Shown: piece after piece, positions 1 to 11,289 of the stretch
Layout of the letters: each line of letters opens with the position of its first letter
Position numbering within the stretch: position 1 is the stretch's first letter
Assembly (NCBI GenBank): GCA_033961575.1
Contig: CM066735.1
Location: 88,539,449 to 88,603,448, forward strand
Source: Aselliscus stoliczkanus
Lineage: Eukaryota > Chordata > Mammalia > Chiroptera > Hipposideridae
Length of the DNA: 64,000 bases
Direction: 5' to 3'
Translations under genes and position numbers: made by a program
The notes under the pieces: model-generated
The model's database searches: none
Seen by the model: the letters and a program-made list of their open reading frames with translations, nothing else
Told to the model about the DNA's origin: nothing

Positions 1-28
1 TGTCTAGCGCACAATTAAAACTGAAGGC

Positions 29-441
29 AAGGGGGCTGGACATCGGTTAAGAGCTGGTTTTGGTCAGCGGCCCCAGTTCGGATCCCACATATGAGGGCCA
101 GTGACACTGCCCTCTACAGCTAACAACAGCTCCACCTGGAGCTGGGCTGCGAGCCCCGGCGATGGTGTAGGCTGCAGCCCCTGCTGCAGTGGGCTGCCAT
201 AGGCTACAGTGGTGGCCGCCAGCCAGCGTGAGCTGCCAATAGCCGCCGTGAGTGACCATCCAGAGGCCGGCAACTGATCTGCCTCATCCAGGAAGAGCGC
301 AATGATGATACCAACATGGGCCAGTGAAGCAATGTCCTCCACAACTAGACTGAAAAACAAAAAGACAGCAATTTGTCTGTTCCCCTTCCCCAATTCCCCA
401 ACGCTGTTCCCCTCCCCCAATTCCCCAATAAAATCTTTTAA
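29..441 (+). mobile_element. Long tRNA-derived SINE (copy 1)
   Basis: The tRNA-like head has a box A-like gttaagagctgg and a box B-like gttcggatcc. It is followed by a CAGTGACACTG hairpin, the 'ctgcagcccctgctgcag' body, a degenerate GTGAG repeat tract and a C-rich tail ending AATAAAATCTTTT. The flanking duplication aaaactgaaggc is at 17-28 and 442-453. The extreme 5' part of the head is shortened (ggggctggacatcgg), so this copy is slightly decayed. ORFs across it on both strands are SINE artefacts. Confidence 0.9.
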
Positions 442-454
442 AAAACTGAAGGCT

Positions 455-605
455 GGGTTTAGAAGATTTGTGTTTGTTTCCTAGCTCTGCCACTTAGTTA
501 CTGGTAAGCCTGGGCAAGTCACTTCATCTGGGAACTGCTGTGAGGATTACATGGAAAAAGCCTTTGTAAACTGTGAATGTGCTATAAACGTTGGATATTA
601 TTAGT
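455..605 (+). repeat. MIR fragment
   Basis: The order 'agctctgccacttagt', 'gggcaagtcactt', 'gaggattacatgg' and 'gctataaacgttg' follows the MIR consensus in forward orientation. It is diverged, as expected of a very old SINE. Confidence 0.7.
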
Positions 606-2635
606 ATTAGTCTATTCTTCCTAAGTTGGCCAAAATAACAGAGTCCAAGAATAGTATATAGAGATTAGTCATTCTTTCCAAAATAACAAAAAGAAGAACA
701 GTTTGGGATCTCATGATACTGATATTAACTCAAGTGTTGGAACAAGATTTTGGGTGGTTTTATGGAAGGCCATTAATTCACTCTAGAACTCCTGGAGTTA
801 CTTTACTGCTTTGCTATTGTGGGGTGAAGTTTTTATGAATATGTTGGTATTTATAGGTAATTCTAACATTGAGATCTCTTAATATTTCAACTTTTGTTGG
901 GGGAAGGTAACAAAAAGGAAAGACGGGAGAATTATTTCTAGATGAATTTTATCAATTATTTTCATCAGAGTCAAATGTATTCAAAGTATTCTTTTGGGCC
1001 ACACATTGGTTGGTATTTTTGTATTTCTCCTAAATGGTAATAATTCTTGCTTTATCAAGGAGGTTGAGATAATCCAGAAATCATATCCCAACATGTATTA
1101 CATTTTAAAGTGAGTGATGGACAGGACCGAAGAGACTTCAGACAGATTTATTCACCTTATAAATTCCACCACTGTCCTGAATGTGGGTAAGTACGCTTCT
1201 TAGTGTGAGGTTTGGAGAACGGGGGAGTATCCCAGACTCAGTGAAAAACTTCCAAGGCACCAGTGGGAGACTGTGAGGCAGACCACTGACAGGTTAAGGC
1301 CCGTCACTGCTGCAGTCAGATGAAGGGCAAGAGGAAGAGTTTGGCCGTTAAAACTACCTGAGCCCTTTATTCCTGGCCCTGGGCCCACCCATTTCTGAGA
1401 AGATGATTTCTTAAGCTAGCCATTGCTCCTTTTCTCATGTTTCCACTACCTGTATGTACCATCCCTCTTCTCCCTAGCCTTCCTAAGCTTTTCTTGTTTA
1501 CTTTTATATTTCGGGGTTAGGGATGATTTGGTAAAATGGAGATACTTCCCCCTGCTTTCCTGAATCTTTTCTCCATGTGACTATATTCCCCTCTTCCCTT
1601 GTTGACTCTCCTGTTCCTAATACCTGTTTTTACTTCTTACTCAGTTTGGAGAACTGGAATGGAAATCAGAGGACTCTGACTTTTGCTTAGCAGCATACAG
1701 ACTGTATCTCATCTGTAAAAATAAAGGAAGGGTGGACTAGAGTGTCTCTCCATCTACTTCCTTCTTAGGTTCTGTGTAACATCAGATTCCCATCAACAGC
1801 TGAAGAAGGAGGTCTTCAGAACTATCTTGCTGACTTCTAAGCTCTACGGTTAAGTACACGTTTCATATATTTGCTGGGTGGGATATCCAGGTGAAATTCC
1901 AGAAGAAGCAAATTGAAATTCTGGAATATGAATGAATTCAGTGTCAGTGGGGATGAGACTAGAGAAGCAGTATCAAGCTTAGTTAGAAAGGACCTTGCCT
2001 TACATGTTAGGTTTGGAACTTTATTCTTTGGGTGATGGAGAACTTGGGAAGCATATTTTAAGAAGTTCATTCTGTTGGTCACATGGAGGATGGTTAAAAC
2101 AGAAGACAGTGTCACCAGGTAAAAGTACTGCTAATTTTTCAGGCAACAAATGAGGAGGATATGAAGTAAGAAAGTGGAATGTAGTTGGAAAAAATTGGAG
2201 GGAACTAATATAATACACTTGGGAGTTTTCTGGCTGATTGGCTAAGAGAATTCAAGAGGAAAAGGAATGTAGGATGACTCTCTCACTGATTGAAGTAGAT
2301 AGATTTGCTATGATCATGGTAAACAGCTATGGCTTTCTAGCACCCTGTGTTTTTTAGTGAAAAAATTACCTTTTCTCCTGACCACTGTTTAATGATTTAC
2401 TTCAAGGGAGATGTAATTGTTTTTCCCATAATTTTGCTCCCATGGCTTTATCAGACTAGTCCAGGAAGATACCTCACCTGTAATAATTATAGACCCTCAA
2501 CCCACTGGCAACATGTAATGGATACAGAGGAGGGCAACTGATTCAAACCAAGTCAATCAGAGTCTCCAGAATTTTGAAGCAGGAACCAAAGCAACTTCAG
2601 TCAGCCCCTTTGTAGGGATGGAAGTTGCTATGGAC
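606..2635. other. Intergenic DNA, no gene seen
   Basis: AT-rich, no long open frame and no convincing splice or coding signal on either strand. The short ORFs of 60-90 codons here lack codon structure or recognisable domains. Confidence 0.6.
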
Positions 2636-2998
2636 TTGATAATGTTTGTAACCCCCACCCTCAAATTTATAAGTTGAAGCCTAATTTCCAGTATAATGGT
2701 ATTTTGAAGTAAGCTTTTGGGAGATAATTAGGTGATAAGAATGGAGCCTCATGAATGGAATTAGTGCCCTTATAAGGAGTGACACGAGAGAGATGATCTC
2801 TCTCTCAGCCATATGAAGATACAGAGAACTGTCTATAAGCCAGGAAGTGGGTACTCACCAGACACTAGATCTCCCTCCCAACCCCTTGATTTTGAACTTC
2901 CCAGCTTCCAGAACTGTGAGATATTTCTCACAGTTTGTTCGTTATTGAAGCCACCCAGTCTATGGTATTTTTGTTATAGCATCCTGAACTAAGACAAC
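2636..2998 (+). repeat. Old mammalian-wide repeat, copy A
   Basis: The sequence runs from 'gataatgtttgtaaccccca' through 'agtgcccttataagg', 'ccagcttccagaactgtgag' and 'ccacccagtctatggtattt' to 'gaactaagacaac'. Two other copies of the same repeat, in the same orientation, lie at about 16768-17285 and 24500-24842. I recognise it as a common ancient mammalian repeat (MaLR LTR or L1M 3' end) but am not sure of the family name. Confidence 0.7.
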
Positions 2999-3862
2999 AT
3001 TTCAAGATACAAAATAATGGAGCTGGCAGCTATGTTTTCTACCATATAGAAGGAGTCCGTCTGAAGCAAAAGCAAATGAAGCCAATGGTCAAGGGGAAGC
3101 AGAGAGAGTCCTAATAATGTTTGTGACCCTGGCTCCAGTTGTTCCTGGGGCCCATTTGCATCCTTTTCCTTCCCACCATTAGGTTATACAACTTTCTTTG
3201 GATTTCCTGAGATGATACTTTCTTTGTGTTGCCTAAGTTAGTTCAAGTTGAGTTTTCAGGCATTTGCAGCTGAGAGTCTTGTATAATATGGCAGTGAACT
3301 AATTGGGTTGGGGAGAAGGAGAGGGAGGCAAGTATGAGAGAGGGGATAATGAGGTCAGTTTGGGACATTTTCCGTTGAGTTGCTTTGGATGTCCTCGTGA
3401 AGACTTCTAGCAACTATTTCATTATGAAGCTGAACCTCAGAAGATAGATCACATACTCCAAGTCATCAAAAATATATTGAGAAAGACAAGTCTAAATATG
3501 ATGTTCTGTAGTATATCGCTAGGTATGTCCAAGTCAACATTGATCCTTTTAGGATGTAATTACTTAAGTTGCTACACCTCTATTTAATTGAGCTAGCATT
3601 TAACTTACCATTCTTATACTGGTTCACAGTGATATCATAACACATTTCTCTAAGAACTTTGATGCAACCAAAGTTGAATATTTTTATGGAACCCCTTGAT
3701 CTTTTAGTTCAACAGAATATCATAGACATAAGATGGAAATGAGATTAGTCTGACATGACTAGCTCCAAATGAATGTTGCTGTTTTCTAAATATTTATAAA
3801 TCAACCATAAATAATTTATTTTTCCAGTTAAATCTCCTGTCCTCATCTAAATCAGTAGAACT
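2999..3862. other. Intergenic DNA, no gene seen
   Basis: No coding or RNA-gene signal. It ends at the target duplication of the next SINE. Confidence 0.55.
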
Positions 3863-3877
3863 AAGAAGTAATTGATG

Positions 3878-4317
3878 GGCCAGCCGAGTGGCGTGTTGGT
3901 TAAGAGCTGGCTTGGGATGCCAGCGACCCCGGTTCCCGGATCCCACATATGAGAGCCAGTGACACCACCCTCTACAGCTAACAACAGCTCCACCTGGAGC
4001 TGGACTGTTGAGTCCCCGGGGTCGGCATAGCTGCAGCCCCTGCTGCAGTGGGCTGCCATAGGCTACAGTGAGTGGCCAGCAGCCAGCGTGAGTGGCTGGC
4101 AGCTGGTGTGAGCTGCCAAGAGCCACTGTGAGCTGCCGTCCAGAGGCCGGAGATCGATCTGCCTCACCGGAGAAGAGCTCAATGATGATACCAACATGGG
4201 CCAGTGAAGCAACGTTCTCCACAACTAGACTGAAGAACAAAAGAACTTGTCTGTTCCCCTTCCATGGTTCCCCAACACTGTTCCCCTCCCCCAATTCCCC
4301 AATAAAATCTTCAAAAA
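3878..4317 (+). mobile_element. Long tRNA-derived SINE (copy 2)
   Basis: Complete element: head 'gggccagccgagtggcg', box B-like 'ggttcccggatcc', body, and tail 'ccccaataaaatctt' with a short A-run. The target duplication aagaagtaattgatg (15 bp) is perfect at 3863-3877 and 4318-4332. The GTGAG tract in the body has one unit more than copy 1. Confidence 0.95.
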
Positions 4318-4617
4318 AAGAAGTAATTGATGAATGTACTGAATCTTGACTAACTTCTCCACAAATTATAGAACATGTCCCTGTTAACTTTGTTAGCCTT
4401 ATGTATGCATGGATGCTTTTGGACCCCTCAGCAAGGGAGGAGGCAGCATTCCATAAACTTAATGGTGCCGATGAGTTGTCCTTGTTCTCTTCAGCAAGGA
4501 CAGGTGTTGCTTCAGAAATGCCAGGTTGACTCTCCATCAGAAAAGTATCTTTCCTTTTATGTTATACCAGAGGTTATGAGCAATACAATTATCCTTTCAA
4601 GGTAGAGAAACCGGGGG

Positions 4618-4815
4618 TACAAATATTGGTTCCAGAACGTATATGCTGTGTGATTTTGGGAGAATTACTTAAACTTGCTATGTCATAATTTTTCTCCTCT
4701 GGAAAATAGGAGCAGTGATGAATTCCTTAGTGTGTTTGAGAGAATTAAATGAGATCATGTATATACTATACTAAAATAGTTCATGGCCCATAATCAAATT
4801 TCCATAAAGGGTAAG
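4618..4815 (+). repeat. MIR fragment
   Basis: 'gctgtgtgattttgggagaattactt', 'ctggaaaatagg' and 'gaattaaatgagatcatgta' follow the MIR core in forward orientation. Diverged; edges are approximate. Confidence 0.6.
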
Positions 4816-7800
4816 TATGGCTGTGTTTAGTTATTTGCTTTAGTTGATTCATTGTTTGATTCTTCCTTTTTCCATTTACCCACTCTTATCACTGGCCTTG
4901 ATTCCTTTGCATATCATTGGCTACTCTTTCTGGGTTTCTTTTTGAATTATTTCTTTAACATTACGACTGGACATAATTCATTCTCATGAAAAAGCTAAAA
5001 CATATTCTTCTACTAATAACAGCTGTCTGTATGGATAGTTTGTATAAATGGTGACTTTCTTAGAGAGATAGTCAAGCTAGTCATTTCTGTCCATGGCCCT
5101 GGAAAACTGTTCATTTCTGGCCTGGTTCTCCAGCAACTCCAGGTTAATCATAATGGCACTATGGGCAGATTATGTATACTTTACTAAACATGTTAATACA
5201 AATAATTACACACACCTGATTTACCATCCTCTTATGAGACACCCATTTCTTTCTAGCTGAGCTGTCAATACAGCAATGGCTGAAGCAAAACTGCCCTGCA
5301 AAAGTAAGGCAGCAGGGCCTTGTTTTGAAATGTGCAACATCAAAACAAAGGTAGAGAACAAGGTCAAAGATTTTGCATCCATCCAAAGAACAAGAGCTTT
5401 GAGTGACCTCCTGAATAGCTCTTGCATGTACTTTTCTCCATATTCATTCCAAGTCCACAATAACACTGTATTCACTTGCAGTCCATTCTTCCCTCTACTG
5501 TGAGAGAGAGCTTTCTAACTTGTAAATATGACTATGTCATTTTGCTGTGTGGATCATTCACTGGGGCTTAAAAAAGGTCCCTGGTGATATAGCCATGGCA
5601 TACCTCTCCACTCGCATGTCTCGCTACTCACAGCCTTCTGGTCTATGGTTCAACCATACTAAATATTCAAGTTTTTAATTTCTCAGGTGTTCAGTGATAT
5701 CTTTTGTCCTCCAAGTTTTGACCTTGTAGTAAATATTCTCTGATAAGAACCTCCCTTCACTCTTCCAACTGATTGCCTTTAGCCTAATCTAGATATCACT
5801 CCCTCTGGGAGTCTTTTTCTGACCCCAAGGCTGGGCTAATTGCCCCTCTAATAAATAAACTGTGAATTATGGCATTTATCACATTATAGAGGGACTGCCT
5901 TTTTACTTGTCTAGATCAGTTTGTTTGGTCCACCACTGTGTGGTCGACACTAAGTACAATACTCAACACACAGTAAAGCCCTAAATAAATCGATGTTGAA
6001 TCAGCAAATGAATGAATGAATCATGGCATTAGAGGATGACAAAGATTCAGAGCTGAGGTACCAATTTCAACTATCCATGAATTATTTGGGATACACTTAT
6101 ACTAAAAAATTATTCATTGTTTATCTGAAATTCATATTTAACTGGGCATCCTATATTTTATCTGGTATGCTTACTTGCTAATTAAATGTCTCTTTCTGCA
6201 TGTCTAAGAGATAAATGTACTAATTTCATCAAACCCAAGTCTTAGATTATTTATTGCCTCAGCATGTCCATATACTGAATGACCATGTTACTTATGTTGA
6301 ATAAATTGCTTTTCTCCCTCTTTCTTTAAACAATGGGGATTGTGTAGGTTTCTTGGTTGAACCTCTGTGCTTTGGTGCCCTCACCTAATGTGAATCAACA
6401 TAACATGCATTCCTTTATTATACTCTCATGTTCTGACCACTGTGGTTTGTTAAATTCAGAGAGACAGCTGTGACCCTTAAAATTACTAAGTCCTAATCCT
6501 TTTACACATTCCATTTGTAGTCAAATTTGTTGACTCCTGTTTGAGTCTCTCCCTTTTAAATTTTACTTTCATTATTGCTCAATTAGTAGTGACTGATGTT
6601 GAGTAATTAATGAGTAATCTGATTTACTTTTTAATAAATGCACTATGCCTTTGTAATTCAGTTTCACCAATACTTACCAGAGATCTTTTTTAAGATAGAA
6701 TTTATTTTTTCAGTGAAATAATATGGAAACCAGTACTGATAAAGTTAAATGCACAAGTATCATGACAACAAGCAATATCATAAGATATTGGTAATGAAGA
6801 AGTGAAAAATCTCTAACACACAACTGGTTATATAACTTAATATATTTGTTGAGCATCATTGCAAACATTACTAGACTACTAGGAAGTTTTGACCTAAATT
6901 GCTATAAAGAAAACTAGTTTTAAGTGCAAAATTATTCATTTATTAAGAACATTATTAAGTACTTACTTGCATTTAAAGTTTTAACCTGGGAGCAGTTATA
7001 TATATATAAAAATGAGTGCTTTCCAGAAAGAACAGCCTTATTTAGGGGTAAGATAAAAAGTAATTGATGCTACATATGAGGCATAGAAAAAGTTCAGTGA
7101 GAACTCAGAAGATGTAAGTGAATTCCTTTTCAACTGAAGGAAAAGGTAAGGCTTTGTTCCTGGTTTTTGCAGATGTGGTGGCATTGGTCTGGGACCTTCA
7201 AGGGTAGTAAGATTCCAAGATGGATGAGAGGACGCTGCCATGCAGGAGGGTCCCTGTAAGCAAAGCCTTCCTTCACCTTTAACAGGGGCAACATTCAATT
7301 ATTTGAACATTATATCCTCTAAAGAAGACCTCGAATCAGGACATACAATGGCCACACACCTGAGAATTTCCAAGATGGTGCCATAAAATGCTAATAAGTC
7401 CTCTCAGTAAATTTTAAGGCACCAACTGAATTGAGAACATGACTAGAGATATGCTGAGAAAATGTGATATGTGATAGCCACCTATAACAATTTAGTATAT
7501 TAATATATGTATTTGAAGATAATGCTTGCAAATAATTTACCTGTAACTGTGTGTTGGAGACAGTCTCTTGAAGCTCTTTCCCTAAGTTTAGGTACAATCA
7601 GCCCCTCAGCTGACAGACATGAATCCTCCTTGAAGGGCTAGAAGACTTTTCCTAGTTTGGAGCCCTAAGTACTGACAGCCACTGGAGGGATGCCTCAGGA
7701 AGAATTTTCTGTGGGTGTGCTACAGGGCGTGAGGGAACAACTCCAGGAGAGGCCGTGGGGATTTTTGTCTCCTGCAATCCTGGTTCTGATTCATTTTCTA

Positions 7801-8640
7801 GGCTCATGTTGCTTTCAGTTATCTGGGCCAAAAGGTGTGGAAGGCAATTGCAAAGCTAAGCCCTAAGCCTTCCTCTGGGCCTCTTTCCTGTGTGTCACAG
7901 GATGCCCTCTGAGCAAGCTCTCCTCTCTCATTTTGTTCTGAGTTCACTGCAGTTGGAAGGTGAATGTGAACGGGGAAGGTGAATGTGAACGGCGGGAGAA
8001 GCCCACCACGGAAATAGAGCTACAGGCCACTAACCCTGACCTGCATTTCCAAAATCCAGAAAGCTCGACAGACTGAAGTTTTATAACTTATTTGGCAACA
8101 AAATCTGACCTCACCTGAACTCATGTGAAAGCAAAATCTTAACCTGGTCTGACTTGAGGCTAGTATAGTCTTTGACCAACTTGCATAAATATTCATGTGT
8201 TTTACTGCAGAAATGTTAATGCAGTTCCGTATAGAGTTCTGTCCCAGAATCTACAGGGAGTGTAAATAATATACAGTTCTTACACTAGTACTTTTCTAAA
8301 AATCCAAGATAATTTTGAATTTTGACATCTGGTCCTCCGTTTGGATAAGACCTTGGGGTTCTACAGTACAAAATGTATTTAAAACCACTGATCATGCACA
8401 GGGTGAACAGTTGAGCTAATGTACAAAGGATGGACCTTGGTTCAGTTATTATTTCCAAAGTCTCACCCTTTAGCATATGAAAGTAATATTTTTCTAGATC
8501 AATAGGTTTTAATACATGATCTTGGGACACTAGAAATTTGTAAGCTGTCTTACAGAGTCTATATTTTTATTGTCACATATAAAAATTTATTTGTACTTTA
8601 TAATGACAGCAAGACATTACTGATAGCTCATTAAAACCAA
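4816..8640. other. Intergenic DNA, no gene seen
   Basis: Mostly unique-looking AT-rich sequence. Short ORFs overlap on both strands around 5160-5500 without domain or codon evidence. It includes the 19-bp tandem duplication listed separately. Confidence 0.55.
7955..7992. repeat. 19-bp perfect tandem duplication
   Basis: The unit ggaaggtgaatgtgaacgg occurs twice head to tail (7955-7973 and 7974-7992) with no mismatch. This is consistent with a recent slippage or duplication event. Confidence 0.95.
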
Positions 8641-8662
8641 GGCAACTTCTTCTTCCCACTAA

Positions 8663-8696
<34 letters not shown>

Positions 8697-8721
8697 TTTG
8701 TCTCTCTCTCTCTCTCTCTCT
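8663..8721. repeat. (CT)n microsatellite
   Basis: CT dinucleotide tract interrupted by two TG steps. Confidence 0.95.
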
Positions 8722-8836
8722 GCTGTAGTGGAGGGGGTTGAGGGTAGGGAAAAAGAGTGGGGCCAGCTTCATGGATATGTGACCAGTGTCACACAAGGCC
8801 AGTGTCACTCAAGGCCCTAGCAGATTCAGAGAGTGT

Positions 8837-9357
8837 GTTAGTCAGGGTTCTCCAGAGAAACAACCAACAGGATGCATACATATGTGTACAGATAGAGAGA
8901 TAGAGAAAGTGCTTTATTATAAGGAATTGGTTTATGTGATTATGGAGTCTGACAAGTTCCAAGATCTGCAGGGTGAGTTGGGAAGCTGAGGACCCACAAA
9001 AGCTGATTGTGTAGTTTCAGTCTGAGTCTGAATGCCTGAGAACCAGGAGAGCCAATGGAGTAAGTTCCAGCCTGAAAGGCCCGCAGACTTGAGATCCAGG
9101 AAGAGCTGATGTTTTCAGTTTGAGCCAAAACCAGGAAAAACTCTTTCTTACATGATGGTGGGGGTCAGCCTTTTTGCTTCATTCAACACAAGAAGTTCCA
9201 TCCATAATGGGGAGGGCAATCTGCTTTACTTAGCCTATGATTCAAAAGTTAATTTCATCTAAAAATCCCCTCACAGAAACTTGAAGAATAACGCTTGACC
9301 AAATATCTGGGCGCCCCATGGTCCATTCACATTGACACATAAAATTAACCATCACAT
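8837..9357 (+). repeat. Old mammalian interspersed repeat
   Basis: It starts 'gttagtcagggttctccaga' and ends 'cacataaaattaaccatcac', with 'ggagggcaatctgctttact' and 'gaccaaatatctgggc' between. This is a familiar full-length ancient mammalian repeat; I am not certain of its family (L1M 3'-end or MER type). Confidence 0.7.
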
Positions 9358-9679
9358 AAGAGGATCGCATGCTTGGCGTTTAATACTCAGTGGTCACCGT
9401 CTGGAAATTTTTAATAGTCTTATCTTTGAATTTATATTTTTGAATGTAAGTCTAGGGGGACATCGGAGCATGTGTTGCGGCCTTAGAACCTCGACTCACT
9501 CACCACCTCTCTGCCTCGGGAGACCAGCTCCCATCTGGCTGTTCCCACATCCCTGCGCAGTGTGACCACTGCTGCCCTCCACCCCGGTATTGGGCCTGGG
9601 CACGAGTGTGGAAAGGATCAGGGTAGAGCACTAGCCAAGTTGCAGGGCAGAGCTCCAGGTCCCTGGAGGGGTTCTGCTG

Positions 9680-9890
9680 GCACTGTGAGTATCTTTATAC
9701 TTGAGGTCATGTGACACTAAATAGCAAACACAAACAAACAAACAACAACAATGAAAACAACACATTAAGAGAGAGACAAGGGAAGATGGGGAAAAAAACT
9801 GTTCTCCTGATTTTTTTGAACAAAGGACCTGAATTTTCATTTTGCACAGGGCCCTGCAAATTATGTGGCTGGTACCAGATAGGAAAAATA
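9680..9890 (+). repeat. Unclassified repeat shared with 36750-36915
   Basis: 'gaacaaaggacctgaatttt' followed by 'cattttgcacagggccctgc' resembles 'gaacaagagaccctgcattg' and 'tcattttgtactgggcccca' near 36850-36890. Both are preceded by a similar purine-rich stretch and a 'tga/tag..aacaaa' stretch. It is probably an old interspersed repeat that I cannot name. Confidence 0.5.
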
Positions 9891-9916
9891 CTCAATGAAA
9901 TCTTAAGCTGCTTTTT

Positions 9917-9917
<1 letters not shown>

Positions 9918-9969
<52 letters not shown>
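9918..9969. repeat. (CA)n microsatellite
   Basis: Uninterrupted CA tract of about 26 units. Translations rich in TH or VC repeats across it are artefacts. Confidence 0.98.
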
Positions 9970-9972
<3 letters not shown>

Positions 9973-10264
9973 AGTTGTTTTTCTTTGTTTGTTTTCTTCC
10001 CTACCTTTGGCAGTATAGATGCAAGAGAAGAACAAGTTCATTAATCAGTCTAATCAGTCAATTCAACAGATATCATAATGGACTCTTTTCCTTACTTCTC
10101 ATTTCTAGACTGCTGTTTGCCAATGGCTCTCATAACTAATCTTCTTATTCATTTCCACTCCAACCAACCTAGTCCAGAAATAGCCCTCTCATTCTTCTCC
10201 TCTTCCCCCTCTTCTTCTTCCTCCTCCCCTGCCTTCTTCATCTTATTCTATCACCATTACCATC

Positions 10265-10475
10265 ACTATAAGAAGTTATTATGCCTATAACATGCCAGAC
10301 ATTGTATTAAGTGCTTAAGATATTATTTACTGTATCCCTCACAGCCACCCAGCAAGGAATTCGCCCCACTCTGCAGATGAGAACACAGTGGCTCAGGATT
10401 TGCATGTGGTTCATTGCCAGGAAGTGATAAGCCTGGAAGTTGCACCTGGGCTTGCTCTTTCCACTGAACCACGCA
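10265..10475 (-). repeat. MIR fragment
   Basis: 'gccagacattgtattaagtgctt', 'cccactctgcagatgagaacaca' and 'gtgataagcctggaagttgcacc' match the reverse orientation of MIR, diverged. Confidence 0.65.
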
Positions 10476-10604
10476 CACCACCACCTTAATGGCTCTTAAT
10501 TTAAATGGCTCATTTTATAGTTTTCAAAAACAAGCCCAAACTTTGTTGTCTAGCATGTAGGGCCACCATGACACAACTACATCTAATCTTTCTTTGGCTA
10601 CTCC

Positions 10605-11090
10605 TGTATTAGCCGGGTCTCTTTCAGTGGCACATGACAGAAATACAACATGACTGAAACACAAAAGCAACTGATTGGCTCTTGTAACTGGAAAGTCCAA
10701 GATGGAAGGGAGTTTTGCCTCAGGCACAGGTGGCTCTAAGGATTCAAACTCTGTCCACAGAACACTCTTTCCTCCCCTCATGGTTCTTCATACTTCCAAA
10801 TGGGCTTAATTTTTCAGCAGTCTGTTCTGTAACAGCAATGATGCCATGGCAGAGCTAAGTTAATTCTGTCTTCATAGCTAGCAATCATAGAAAAGATAAA
10901 ATAATCCCTTCTCTGCACCGTATTCATCTCAAAGGACTCTGATTGATTGGCTCTGCTCAGGTCACGTGCCTACTCCAGAGACGTTCAATGTTCTAGGCCA
11001 GGGGCATGCAGCATCCCAATCAAAATTTAGTCACATTGTCTTACCCAGCTTCAAGAGAGGCTAGAACATGTGGTTCTTGATCCGGCTGCT
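10605..11090. repeat. Possible old interspersed repeat
   Basis: 'ttcagtggcacatgacagaaa', 'ggctcttgtaactggaaagtc' and 'ggcacaggtggctctaagg' are stretches I associate with an old mammalian repeat. Family and boundaries are uncertain. Confidence 0.4.
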
Positions 11091-11120
11091 ATTTATTTAG
11101 CTAAAACTGAAGTGATCTTA

Positions 11121-11267
11121 GGGCCGGCCGAGTGGCTCAGTTGGTTAAGAGCTCGCTCAAGAGTGCAAGCTGAGCTCTGAGCAACAGCGGTTCGAGGCCA
11201 GCCCGAGCTGAGTTGCCGTTGAGCTGCCAACAGGTGGCAGGAAGGCTCAGCTAAAAAAATAAAAAAT
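11121..11267 (+). mobile_element. Short SINE of the 'gctctgagcaacag' type
   Basis: tRNA-like head 'gggccggccgagtggctcag' and 'ttggttaagagctcgctc', then 'gagctctgagcaacagcggt' and a short 3' part 'aacaggtggcaggaaggctc' ending in an A-rich tail. The 18-bp target duplication aaaactgaagtgatctta is perfect at 11103-11120 and 11268-11285. The head matches that of the three-headed element at 46812 and the antisense copy at 46055-46215. Confidence 0.93.
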
Positions 11268-11289
11268 AAAACTGAAGTGATCTTATTAC

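Noticed and set aside
3794..4537. 247-codon minus-strand frame
   Set aside because: Its central part is the antisense of a SINE and the same peptide words recur at every SINE copy, so this is repeat-derived, not a gene.
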